Shown: positions 25,915 to 33,467 of the stretch, one piece after another
Numbering within the stretch: position 1 is the stretch's first letter
Layout: the number at the start of each line of letters is the position of its first letter
NCBI GenBank assembly: GCA_930633525.1
Contig: CAKNFP010000001.1
Location: 1,156,001-1,220,000 of the forward strand
Direction: 5' to 3'
From: Hyphomicrobiales bacterium
GTDB lineage: Bacteria > Pseudomonadota > Alphaproteobacteria > Rhizobiales > Beijerinckiaceae
Length of the DNA: 64,000 nt
The notes under the pieces: generated by a model
Seen by the model: the letters and a program-made list of their open reading frames with translations, nothing else
Database searches by the model: none
What the model was told of the DNA's origin: nothing
Position numbers and translations under genes: made by a program

Positions 25915-26631
25915 ATGACAGAAACGCCCAATCTTGCGCTGCCCTTCATGGCGGCGGCGCAGGCCCAGAAACACGTCACCCACAACGAAGCCTTGTTGAA
26001 GCTCGACACGCTGGTGCAGCTGGCGGTGGAGGATCGCCATCTCGCCAGCCCGCCCCCGTCGCCGGCGGACGGAGCCGCCTGGATCGTCGCGTCGCCCGCG
26101 ACGGGCGCCTGGGCGGGGCATGCGCAGGAGGTCGCGGCGCGCCAGGATGGCTCCTGGACCTTCCTGACCCCGCGCGTCGGCTGGCAGGCTTATCTGCGGG
26201 ACGAGGACCTGCGCGTGACCTGGACCGGCATCGCCTGGACGGCAGAGGTAGGCGGCAGTGGCGTGGCGGCGCGTTCGAGCCATGGCGCGACGACCGGCTT
26301 CGCGATCGTGGAGGAAGAATGCACGTTGACCGGCGCCAGCGTTACCTCGGGCATCGTCATTCCCGACCGGACGATCGTACTGGCCGTGACCGAGCGCGTC
26401 ACCGCGGCCGTGACTGGCGCGACATCCTTCTCGGTGGGCATTGCCGGCGAAGCAACGAAATTCGGCAATCTGCTCGGCGTGAGCCTCGGTTCGCGAAACA
26501 TCGGGGTGATCGGCCCGACCGCCTTCTACGCCGACACGCCCCTTCTGATCACAGCGAACGGGAGCGCCTTCACCGGCGGAAAGCTGCGCGTCGCCATCCA
26601 CTATGCGCGCTTCGACGCCGCATCCTCCTGA
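25915..26631 (+). CDS. DUF2793 tail-associated protein
   Basis: A 238-residue DUF2793 protein. The conserved N-terminal block is clear: TETPNLALPFMAAAQAQKHVTHNEALLKLDTLVQLAVEDR (positions 25918-26037), then GAAWIVASPATGAWAG and WTFLTPRVGWQAY. The C-terminal 120 residues are strand-rich and may be a receptor or head-spike domain. Such genes follow g15 in many rhizobial GTA clusters. In RcGTA a related protein makes capsid spikes, but that role here is only inferred. It is probably co-transcribed with g15 (15-base gap). Confidence 0.85.
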   Translation: MTETPNLALPFMAAAQAQKHVTHNEALLKLDTLVQLAVEDRHLASPPPSPADGAAWIVASPATGAWAGHAQEVAARQDGSWTFLTPRVGWQAYLRDEDLRVTWTGIAWTAEVGGSGVAARSSHGATTGFAIVEEECTLTGASVTSGIVIPDRTIVLAVTERVTAAVTGATSFSVGIAGEATKFGNLLGVSLGSRNIGVIGPTAFYADTPLLITANGSAFTGGKLRVAIHYARFDAASS

Positions 26632-26654
26632 TTGCCACCTTCAGGAAAAGATCA

Positions 26655-27011
26655 ATGAAGCCGGTATGTCATGACTTAACAGTGGTGCGCGGCAACAACC
26701 AGCCGATCACCTTCCGCTTCAAGACGAGCAGGGACGACGAGGCTCAACCCCTCGATTTCAGCGGCGGCGAGATCGTACTGACCATTGTCTCGCGCCTCAG
26801 CACCCTGCGCAAATCCACCGACGATGCCGATGGGCTCACGGTCGTCCCGCCCGCGGGGGAGGTGACTTGGCAGCCCACCCTTGCCGAGACGCGCGCGATC
26901 CCCGAGGGGCGGCGCTCGACTTACGAAGTCGAGTGGCGGCAGGCGGGCGGCCAGCAACTCACCCTCCTGCGTGGCGCTATTACAGGCGTCGGCGGTCTCG
27001 GCGATGACTGA
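26655..27011 (+). CDS. Hypothetical phage tail/baseplate protein
   Basis: A 118-residue protein predicted to be all beta (VVRGNNQPITFRFKTSRDD, GGEIVLTIVSRL, VTWQPTLAETRAIPEGRRSTYEVEWR). The pattern resembles small BppU-like or upper-baseplate proteins that precede fibre genes in phages, though I cannot name a family. The ATG at 26655 was chosen because AGGAAAAG precedes it and the upstream in-frame sequence is an antisense-like shadow. Its stop overlaps the fibre gene start (TGATG). Confidence 0.7.
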   Translation: MKPVCHDLTVVRGNNQPITFRFKTSRDDEAQPLDFSGGEIVLTIVSRLSTLRKSTDDADGLTVVPPAGEVTWQPTLAETRAIPEGRRSTYEVEWRQAGGQQLTLLRGAITGVGGLGDD

Positions 27012-28570
27012 TGGAGGCCACCATGTCCTGCGACAATGACGTTATCTCAGACGCTGACGGTCCGATCATCATGGTTCCGGACGGCGATGAGCCGTTGGTC
27101 ATCGAGATTGTCGTGCCGGGCCCGCCCGGACCAAGCGGCCCGCCGAACCAACTCTCGATCGGCACTGTTTCCACAGGAGCGGTCGGCGCCACGATAACAG
27201 GAGCTGCGCCGAACCAGGTTCTCAATCTGACCTTGCCGGATGGGGGAGGCCCAAATACCGCCGCGGCGGCCGAACTCGGCGCCTCACTTGCGGCTTTGCG
27301 CGCAAGCGGCGTTACACGGCGACCGAGCCGCGTCGTCGACTTCGCCAATGGCGTTTTTTTTCTGCGGCACAGCCTGGCAACAGCTTCGTGGCCTGCGATC
27401 GTCGCCGCTCTAGGCGGGACTTTCTTGCGCGCCACACCCGCTGCCTTTTGGGGGGAGGGCGGCGACCTGCAGGTGGCCGGCGCTGATCTCCCGCGATTTG
27501 AATATCGCTTCAACAGCGGCACCGCGGAAGGCATGCTGCTCGAGGGCGCGCGCACAAACGCCATTCGCAATAGCATCTTTCGCGGGATCACGCCCGGCGT
27601 GATCGGTTCGGGTGGAGCATGGCCGACCAACTGGCAGAATGGCGGCGCCAGCGGTCTCACCCGCACGATCTCCGCACCCTATCCGTATCGGGGGATGACC
27701 TGCATTGATGTCCGCTATCACGGCACCACGACGGATGCCGGCGGCTATCCACTGATCTTCGAGCCGACATCAGTGATTGCCGCATTGAGCGGACAGAACT
27801 GGACCATGAGCTCCTACCTGGCACTCGTCGGTGGTTCCATGGCCAATGTTTCAAGCTTCCGCTTCTATATCCCGCCGCAGCCGTCCGGCGTGGCGGCCGC
27901 CTCTGCCTCGATCACGCCGGAGCTGACGAGTGAATTGAAGCGCTTCGCTTTCACATTCAGCCTCGTCACGGCCATCACCCATATTCAGCCGCGCTTCGCT
28001 ATGAATCACGCGGTGGGGGCGGCGATTGATTTCACCCTGCGCATTGGCCTTCCGCAGCTGGAGCTGGGCGCCTTCCCTTCCTCGCCGATCGCCACGGAGA
28101 CTGGTGCGGTGGAACGCGGCACGGAGCACCTGCAACGCCCCCGCCCGGGCCTCAGCGCCATGAGCCGCATGTTCACAGCCCGCGCCGCCATGGGAAAAGC
28201 GGGTGATCAGGTCCTGTGGCAGGCGGACGACGGCAGCGAGGCCAATAGTCATCGGCTGCTTCGCGATGCAACGGGTGTGCTGCGCTATGTCGTGACCACG
28301 GCAGGCACGTCCCAGGCGAATCTGTCGCTCGGCAGCGTTGCTGACGGTGCGCTGTTCAGGGTGGCTGTCCGTGCCGCGCCGAATGACTTCGCAGGCTCGT
28401 TGAACGGGGCAGCCGTCGCCACCGATGCAAGCGGCGCCATGCCGTTGATCACGAGGGAGCGATGGGGCGGCGGTACGGTGACCGGCGCAGAGTGGTGGGG
28501 AGCATTGGCGAGCGATATCGAATTCAACGCGCCGCTCGCCAATACCGACCTGCAGGCTCTGACGCTCTAG
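27011..28570 (+). CDS. Phage tail fibre / head-spike-like protein
   Basis: A 519-residue protein with fibre architecture. An acidic N-terminus (DADGPIIMVPDGDEP) leads into a short collagen-like GPPGPSGPP segment (about 37-45). A linker follows, then a region carrying the phage head-spike signature EGMLLEGARTNAIRNS (near 175-190). Beta-rich, lectin-like domains fill the C-terminal 300 residues (concanavalin/LamG-like: QVLWQADDGSE, FRVAVRAAPNDFAGSLNG). It probably binds a recipient surface glycan. The gene contains a T8 tract at 27354-27361. It is coupled to the upstream gene by a TGATG overlap; an ATG at 27023 is an alternative start. Confidence 0.8.
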   Translation: MEATMSCDNDVISDADGPIIMVPDGDEPLVIEIVVPGPPGPSGPPNQLSIGTVSTGAVGATITGAAPNQVLNLTLPDGGGPNTAAAAELGASLAALRASGVTRRPSRVVDFANGVFFLRHSLATASWPAIVAALGGTFLRATPAAFWGEGGDLQVAGADLPRFEYRFNSGTAEGMLLEGARTNAIRNSIFRGITPGVIGSGGAWPTNWQNGGASGLTRTISAPYPYRGMTCIDVRYHGTTTDAGGYPLIFEPTSVIAALSGQNWTMSSYLALVGGSMANVSSFRFYIPPQPSGVAAASASITPELTSELKRFAFTFSLVTAITHIQPRFAMNHAVGAAIDFTLRIGLPQLELGAFPSSPIATETGAVERGTEHLQRPRPGLSAMSRMFTARAAMGKAGDQVLWQADDGSEANSHRLLRDATGVLRYVVTTAGTSQANLSLGSVADGALFRVAVRAAPNDFAGSLNGAAVATDASGAMPLITRERWGGGTVTGAEWWGALASDIEFNAPLANTDLQALTL

Positions 28571-28616
28571 AAGGGATCCGGTCTCGAAAAACACGAGGCA
28601 GAAGCCCGGCCATCCG

Positions 28617-28796
28617 TTACCAGCGCCGCTCGCTGAAAGAGTCGGTTGCGCGCTGACGTGTCTGCACCTGCACGTATTCCGGAACGCCTTCGGCGCGCTG
28701 CTGGCGGCGCAGCGCCTCGCGCTGCGGGTCATTCGCGCAGCCGGCAACGGCCCAGGCAGCCACGGCGGCGCCAAGCGCCACGACGATCTTCAGCAT
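28617..28796 (-). CDS. Small lipoprotein, antisense between fibre and endolysin genes
   Basis: A 59-residue protein with a lipoprotein signal peptide (LKIVVALGAAVAAWAVAGC; lipobox AVAGC near residue 20). The mature part is short and charged (NDPQREALRRQQRAEGVPEYVQVQ). The start was set at the Met that begins the signal peptide. It lies on the opposite strand to the GTA genes, between the fibre and endolysin genes. A spanin-like lysis role is conceivable because of the location, but orientation and lack of a partner argue against it. I cannot assign a family. Confidence 0.65.
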   Translation of the reverse strand: MLKIVVALGAAVAAWAVAGCANDPQREALRRQQRAEGVPEYVQVQTRQRATDSFSERRW

Positions 28797-28896
28797 TCTC
28801 AAACTCTCATGTTGGGCGGGGGAGGCATCCTGTCTCCACTGTCCGCGCGACCGATCCATGCCCGCCGAAAGGCGGCATTTTTATGGGGAGCCGATC

Positions 28897-29658
28897 ATGG
28901 TGGCAACCAACTTCCAAAAAGCGGTGGATCATATACTGGCCAGCGAGGGCGGCTATGTCGATCATCCGCGGGATCCCGGTGGTGCCACCAATCTCGGGAT
29001 CACGCTGGCTACCTTGGCGCGGTTTCGGGGTCGCGAGGTCTCGAAGGCCGAAGTGCAGGCGCTGGCCCGCAGTGAGGCGACGGCCATTTACCGTCAGGAT
29101 TACTGGAAAGCCGTTCAGGCCGACGCGTTACCGGGCGGCGTTGATTTCGCCGTCTTTGACTGCGCGGTGAACTCCGGGCCACGGCGGGCCATCCTTATCT
29201 TGCAGGAGGCGGTCGGCGTGGTCCGCGACGGAATCATCGGTCCCGCGACCCTTCGCGCCGCCGGCGCCGCTGAGCCGGTCGCCCTGATCAACCGCTACTG
29301 CGCGCTACGGCTCGCCTTTCTTGGCAGGCTTCCGACAGCATCCGTGTTCGGCAACGGCTGGCGCAAGCGTGTCGCGGCTATGCAGGGCACTGCAGTGGCT
29401 ATGGCGTCGGCGGGCGCGCGCCATCCCCTTTCTTCAAAAAATGAGGAGCACGAACCAATGGTCAACATGCGTATGATTCTGCTTAGCCGGCCGATTTGGG
29501 CCAATCTTGTCGGCCTGGCCTCGATCATGCTTTCCTTGGCGGGGCTCGATACCAGCGGCCTCGACTCGGCTGGCTTTTCCGACGCGCTTCTGCAGGTGAT
29601 TGCGGGCGGCAGCTTCATCGCGTCAAGTGTGTTCCAACTGCGCAGACGCAACACATAA
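28897..29658 (+). CDS. GH108 endolysin fused to a holin-like membrane tail
   Basis: A 253-residue protein. Residues 1-175 are a glycoside hydrolase 108 muramidase: ILASEGGYVDHPRDPGGATNLGIT with the presumed catalytic Glu17, DYWKAVQADALPGGVDFAVFDCAVNSGP, and a C-terminal PG_binding_3-like part (QEAVGVVRDGIIGPATL). Residues 188-253 read as a small two-segment membrane protein (SRPIWANLVGLASIMLSLAGL; LLQVIAGGSFIASSVF), usually encoded separately next to such endolysins. GAGGAG nine bases before the ATG at 29458 could start that part independently. It would serve release of GTA particles. The start at 28897 is the domain start. Confidence 0.85.
   Translation: MVATNFQKAVDHILASEGGYVDHPRDPGGATNLGITLATLARFRGREVSKAEVQALARSEATAIYRQDYWKAVQADALPGGVDFAVFDCAVNSGPRRAILILQEAVGVVRDGIIGPATLRAAGAAEPVALINRYCALRLAFLGRLPTASVFGNGWRKRVAAMQGTAVAMASAGARHPLSSKNEEHEPMVNMRMILLSRPIWANLVGLASIMLSLAGLDTSGLDSAGFSDALLQVIAGGSFIASSVFQLRRRNT
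29458..29658 (+). CDS. Possible separate holin-like product from an internal start
   Basis: An in-frame ATG within the endolysin gene, preceded by GAGGAG at nine bases, would give a 66-residue protein with two hydrophobic segments and a basic C-terminus (QLRRRNT). That is typical of small phage holin-like proteins. No stop separates it from the endolysin domain. Either the fusion alone, this product alone from a second start, or both could be made. The call rests on the ribosome binding site and topology. Confidence 0.4.
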   Translation: MVNMRMILLSRPIWANLVGLASIMLSLAGLDTSGLDSAGFSDALLQVIAGGSFIASSVFQLRRRNT

Positions 29659-29743
29659 TTGATGCAATTGCACCCAAGGGTCGAGGCGTGAGATGTATAG
29701 GGGACCAATCGGTTCTATGATCCGCTGCTGATGTTGGAGTTCC

Positions 29744-30229
29744 ATGGCCAAGTTATCATCCGCGGCCAGATCGCATCCCTTGCCAGACAGGTTGTTGCCC
29801 CTGGCCCGGCTTTTCTTGGTGCGCGCTATGGTCGGTAGCCTGGCTCTTCCGACCTTCGTTGCCGTCAGCATGCCGGGCTCGGCCCAGGCGGCAGTCCAGT
29901 GTCTCTCGGCCAAGGAAACGCGGGATGCCGTGGCGCAAAAGCTTGTGGTTTCCCCTGCCGCTGCCCTGCGCGCCGCACGGGCAGCGACGGGCGGAGGGCA
30001 AGCGGTGCAAGCGCGTCTGTGCCGGAATGACAGCAATGCTTTGATCTATCAATTTGCCATATTGCGAGCTGATGGGAAGGTGGTGCGTCTGACACTGGAC
30101 GCCGTGAGCGGCAAGATCATGCGGCGCCGGGAGCACGTTGGGCAGAGAAAGGGCGCTAAGCCGGTAAACGAACAGCCATCTGATTCGGCAACACCCACCG
30201 CGCCTCCGCCCGGAAAATCGGGCTTGTAA
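29744..30229 (+). CDS. Secreted PepSY-like protein upstream of FeuPQ
   Basis: A 161-residue protein with a signal peptide (about 1-49; hydrophobic core LFLVRAMVGSLALPTFVAV, cleavage near AQA). The mature part has a PepSY-like half domain (ALIYQFAILRADGKVVRLTLDAVSGKIM, near 100-128) after a CLSAKETRDAVAQK helix. It ends in a Pro-rich tail. PepSY proteins often inhibit proteases or modulate sensor kinases in the periplasm. It directly precedes a FeuP-like regulator, as in rhizobia, so it may tune the kinase two genes downstream. That function is inferred. Confidence 0.75.
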   Translation: MAKLSSAARSHPLPDRLLPLARLFLVRAMVGSLALPTFVAVSMPGSAQAAVQCLSAKETRDAVAQKLVVSPAAALRAARAATGGGQAVQARLCRNDSNALIYQFAILRADGKVVRLTLDAVSGKIMRRREHVGQRKGAKPVNEQPSDSATPTAPPPGKSGL

Positions 30230-30282
30230 ATGCCAGCGGGCTGCGGATCGCGTCTGGTGCACAGAGCTTATAGGACAGAGCC

Positions 30283-30951
30283 GTGCGTATTTTGATCGTT
30301 GAGGACGACAAGGATATCAATCGCCAGTTGTCAGACGCGCTGACGCAGGCCGGATATGTCGTCGATAAGGCCTTCGACGGCGCGGAAGGCCAGTTCCTTG
30401 GGGAGACCGAACCTTACGACGCGATCGTCCTCGACATGGGCCTGCCTACGGTGGACGGAATTGCGGTGCTGCAGGCTTGGCGTGCGGCGAGCCGGATCAT
30501 GCCCGTTCTCATTCTGACGGCTCGTGATCGTTGGAGCGACAAGGTTCAGGGTTTCGATGCCGGCGCTGATGACTATGTCGCAAAGCCGTTTCATATGGAG
30601 GAGGTCCTGGCGCGGCTGAGAGCCTTGCTGCGTCGCGCGGCGGGCCATGCCACCAGCGAGTTGTCCTGCGGGCCCGTACGTCTCGACACCCGCTCGGGGC
30701 GCGTCGTGGTCGATGGCACGGCGATCAAGCTCACGTCCCACGAGTACCGGTTGCTCGCCTATCTCATGCATCATACCGGACGCGTCATCTCCCGCAGCGA
30801 ACTGGTCGAGCATCTCTACGATCAGGATTTCGATCGTGATTCCAACACCATCGAAGTCTTTGTCGGGCGCCTTAGGCGCAAGCTTGGAGTGGATGTCATC
30901 CAGACGGTCCGTGGGCTTGGCTATCTGCTGCAGCCTCCGGATACCGCATGA
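30283..30951 (+). CDS. feuP: OmpR/PhoB-family response regulator, FeuP-like
   Basis: A 222-residue response regulator. The receiver domain (1-115) has acidic residues in VEDD, phospho-acceptor Asp near 51 (IVLDMGLP), Thr in LILTARD and Lys in VAKPF. The C-terminal winged helix (125-218) carries KLTSHEYRLLAYLMHH and RDSNTIEVFVGRLRRKLG. The sequence closely recalls FeuP of rhizobia, a regulator linked to cyclic glucan export and envelope responses. The start is GTG. With a PepSY gene before and a kinase after, the operon layout fits FeuPQ. The symbol is assigned from remembered similarity. Confidence 0.88.
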   Translation: MRILIVEDDKDINRQLSDALTQAGYVVDKAFDGAEGQFLGETEPYDAIVLDMGLPTVDGIAVLQAWRAASRIMPVLILTARDRWSDKVQGFDAGADDYVAKPFHMEEVLARLRALLRRAAGHATSELSCGPVRLDTRSGRVVVDGTAIKLTSHEYRLLAYLMHHTGRVISRSELVEHLYDQDFDRDSNTIEVFVGRLRRKLGVDVIQTVRGLGYLLQPPDTA

Positions 30952-31069
30952 CCATGTCGATCCTTCTGTGTCGTCGAACTCGCAGCTGGGCGACTGAGCG
31001 GTCCTTCGGAACCGTCCCTGGTTTCCCCCCTTCCGAGCGTCCTCAGTCCTTGTCAGACAAGACCTCCTG

Positions 31070-32452
31070 ATGCGACGCAAGCTCTTCTCGACGCTTCCCC
31101 CACGCTCCATCGCAACACGCTTGCTGTGGTCCGGCGGGCTGCTGAGCATCATCATTCTTGCAATCGCGGGATCAGTTTTATCGACGCTCTATCGCCAGAC
31201 GACGGAAGGCGGTTTCGACGAGCGCCTCAACGTCTATTTGACCGATCTCGTCTCGGATCTCGCTATTCCCGGGCCGTTTGATCGCAAGGAGATCGCCGTT
31301 ACAGCCGAGCCGCGCTTCGATTTGCCCCTGTCTGGCTGGTACTGGCAGGTCGCCCGTCTGGCAGGGGATGCGGAGATCCGCACGTCGCGTTCGCTGTTCG
31401 GCGGGCAACTCGCAGAACTGCCCACCGTTTCCGGTGATGCGCCTGGCGCTATCCGCAAGGCTTATATCGCCGGTCCGGACGAACGGCAGCTGCGCACCAT
31501 CGAGCGGGTCATTGATCTCGGGGAGGAAGGCAGTTACCGCGTCACGGTCGCCGCACCGGCTGACGAGATCGATGCGGAGACGCGGCGTTTCGGGATTACC
31601 TTGGCGGTCACTTTCGTCTCCCTCGGCCTGGCTCTGGCGATCATCACCTTGCTCCAGGTCCGCTTTGGCTTGCGCCCCCTGGTGCGGTTGCGCAGTGCGG
31701 TCGGAGATGTATGGCGTGGTGATGCGGCCCGCATAGAGGGGAGCTTTCCAAAGGACATCGCTCCCTTGGCTGACGAACTCAATATGTTGATTGAAGCCAA
31801 CCGTGAGATCTTGGAGCGCGCTCGCACTCATGTGGGAAACCTTGCGCACGCGCTGAAAACGCCGCTCAGCGTTATCCTGAACGAGGCTGACGCCAATGGC
31901 GGCCAGTTGGCGGACACGGTACGCATGCAGGCCGCCATCATGCGCGATCAGGTGAACTACCATCTTGATCGTGCCCGCGCTGCGGCCCTCGCCGGCGCTC
32001 TTGGATCAATCACCGAGGTTGTGCCTGTCATCGAGGGCTTGCAACGAGCGCTGGAGCGCATCTACCGGCAGCGCGATATCGCCATCACCATCACCGTTCC
32101 GGCCGGCATTCGCTTTCGCGGTGAGAGGCAGGATTTTGAGGCGATGGTCGGCAATCTCATGGACAACGCCTGCAAATGGGCGGAAGCGCAAGTCGAAGTC
32201 CGAGCCGAGCTGGAGACCAGCGGTGAGCGTTCGCTACTCGTTGTGACTATCGACGATGATGGCCCGGGACTGATAACCGAGGCGCGATCCGAGGTCCTGC
32301 GACGTGGCAGCCGGCTGGACGAGTCGAAGCCGGGCTCGGGACTGGGCCTTGCGATCGTGGTGGAACTCGCTGGCCTTTATGATGGCTCGCTCAAGCTGGA
32401 GGATGCCCCGCTCGGTGGACTACGCGCGGTGCTGACCCTTCCAGCCACCTGA
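31070..32452 (+). CDS. feuQ: Sensor histidine kinase, FeuQ-like
   Basis: A 460-residue membrane kinase and partner of the FeuP-like regulator. Transmembrane segments at about 20-45 and 170-195 flank a periplasmic sensor domain. A HAMP linker follows (LRPLVRLRSAVGDVWRG), then the H-box VGNLAHALKTPLSVILNEA (His near 260), the N-box NLMDNACKWA and the G-boxes DDDGPG and GSGLGLAIV. The AHALKTPL form is typical of the PhoQ/FeuQ-like HisKA subgroup. It is separated from feuP by 118 bases. All catalytic boxes are intact. Confidence 0.88.
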   Translation: MRRKLFSTLPPRSIATRLLWSGGLLSIIILAIAGSVLSTLYRQTTEGGFDERLNVYLTDLVSDLAIPGPFDRKEIAVTAEPRFDLPLSGWYWQVARLAGDAEIRTSRSLFGGQLAELPTVSGDAPGAIRKAYIAGPDERQLRTIERVIDLGEEGSYRVTVAAPADEIDAETRRFGITLAVTFVSLGLALAIITLLQVRFGLRPLVRLRSAVGDVWRGDAARIEGSFPKDIAPLADELNMLIEANREILERARTHVGNLAHALKTPLSVILNEADANGGQLADTVRMQAAIMRDQVNYHLDRARAAALAGALGSITEVVPVIEGLQRALERIYRQRDIAITITVPAGIRFRGERQDFEAMVGNLMDNACKWAEAQVEVRAELETSGERSLLVVTIDDDGPGLITEARSEVLRRGSRLDESKPGSGLGLAIVVELAGLYDGSLKLEDAPLGGLRAVLTLPAT

Positions 32453-32511
32453 CAGCTGGCCGCGCAGGAAATGCGATAGCAATCGAGCAATTTGCGATGC
32501 TGCATCCATGC

Positions 32512-32541
32512 CGCCCCCTTAATCTTTGTAAAAAGGGGGCG
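32512..32541 (+). promoter_or_regulatory. Hairpin covering the ribosome binding site of the FkbM gene
   Basis: CGCCCCCTT (32512-32520) and AAGGGGGCG (32533-32541) form a perfect nine-base-pair stem with a 12-base loop. The 3' arm contains the purine-rich AAGGGGG that would serve as Shine-Dalgarno sequence for the ATG at 32546. In RNA this would hide the site. It could also act as a weak terminator for the upstream kinase gene, but no T-run follows. Confidence 0.6.
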
Positions 32542-32545
32542 TTTC

Positions 32546-33328
32546 ATGAATAAATTGGCACTGAAAGAGCACGTAAAAGCGCTTGCCTTGCAGGTTCCAC
32601 CTGTCAGGAGGCTCTTCCTGCAGCGCGACGAGGCAATGGCGCGTCTGGCGGACATTGAGGCGCGACACGCGCGGATCATACCCGATTGCGGCAAAGTGGC
32701 CTTCGCCCACTGGGGCGAAGATGCCGTCATCGACTATTTGTTCCGAGATCGACCATTAGGGCGCTATCTCGATATCGGTTGCTTCCATCCCGACCTGTAT
32801 TCGAATACCCGCCTTCTCCACGCGAAGGGATGGAGCGGCGTGAATGTCGATCCCAATCCCTTCATGATCGAGCAGTTTCGTGAACGTCGTCCGAACGACA
32901 TCAACTTGAACATGGCTGTTGCGCGGGAGCGCGGCTGTCTTGATTTTTTTGTGTTCCACGAATGGGGATCCAGCAATACGCTCTCTCCGGATTTCTCCGC
33001 CAAGATCACCGAAAGCCAGAAGGTCCAGGTGCAGCGTCGCATCCCTACAAAGGTTGTTACGCTTGCCGACGTGATGGAGGACAATTTTGCGCAAAGCCCT
33101 CCCGATTTTATGAATGTCGATGTCGAAAGCCTCGATCTGGAAGTCATTCAATCCAATAATTGGGAAAAATTCCGCCCAACGATCGTCGCGGTCGAAGATT
33201 TTGACTTTGATTTCGCCAATCCGGAGATGTCACCGATTTTTGTATTTATGAAATCGGTCGAGTATAAAATGATTTCTCGGACGATCTATACCAGCTTCTT
33301 CAGCGAGCAGGCCTTCCGCCTCGGCTGA
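32546..33328 (+). CDS. FkbM family methyltransferase
   Basis: A 260-residue SAM-dependent methyltransferase of the FkbM type, often acting on sugars of polysaccharides, glycans or lipids. Motif I is YLDIGCFHPDLYSNTRLL (near residues 73-90). The acidic GVNVDPNPFMIEQF follows, and the FkbM-typical C-terminal DFMNVDVESLDLEVIQS lies near 190-206. The N-terminal 50 residues are helical. The base composition is visibly less GC-rich than the flanks, especially after 32950, a hint of transfer. AGGGGG provides the ribosome binding site, which is buried in a hairpin. The substrate cannot be told from sequence. Confidence 0.85.
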   Translation: MNKLALKEHVKALALQVPPVRRLFLQRDEAMARLADIEARHARIIPDCGKVAFAHWGEDAVIDYLFRDRPLGRYLDIGCFHPDLYSNTRLLHAKGWSGVNVDPNPFMIEQFRERRPNDINLNMAVARERGCLDFFVFHEWGSSNTLSPDFSAKITESQKVQVQRRIPTKVVTLADVMEDNFAQSPPDFMNVDVESLDLEVIQSNNWEKFRPTIVAVEDFDFDFANPEMSPIFVFMKSVEYKMISRTIYTSFFSEQAFRLG

Positions 33329-33467
33329 TGCATGACGAGGAGGACCTGCGGCGCGGGCGTCGTTGCCTTCTATTAACAGGCTGATATTGCACATGAAAAA
33401 TCCCGCGACAGAATGTCGCCTGATCATGCCCTGAAGTCGGCCGGCATCCTGCTGTACAGAAGAGGGC

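Noticed and set aside
10554..29658. Interpretation as an ordinary inserted prophage
   Set aside because: There is no integrase, repressor, replication module or flanking att-like repeats; gene order and the short tape measure match a GTA.
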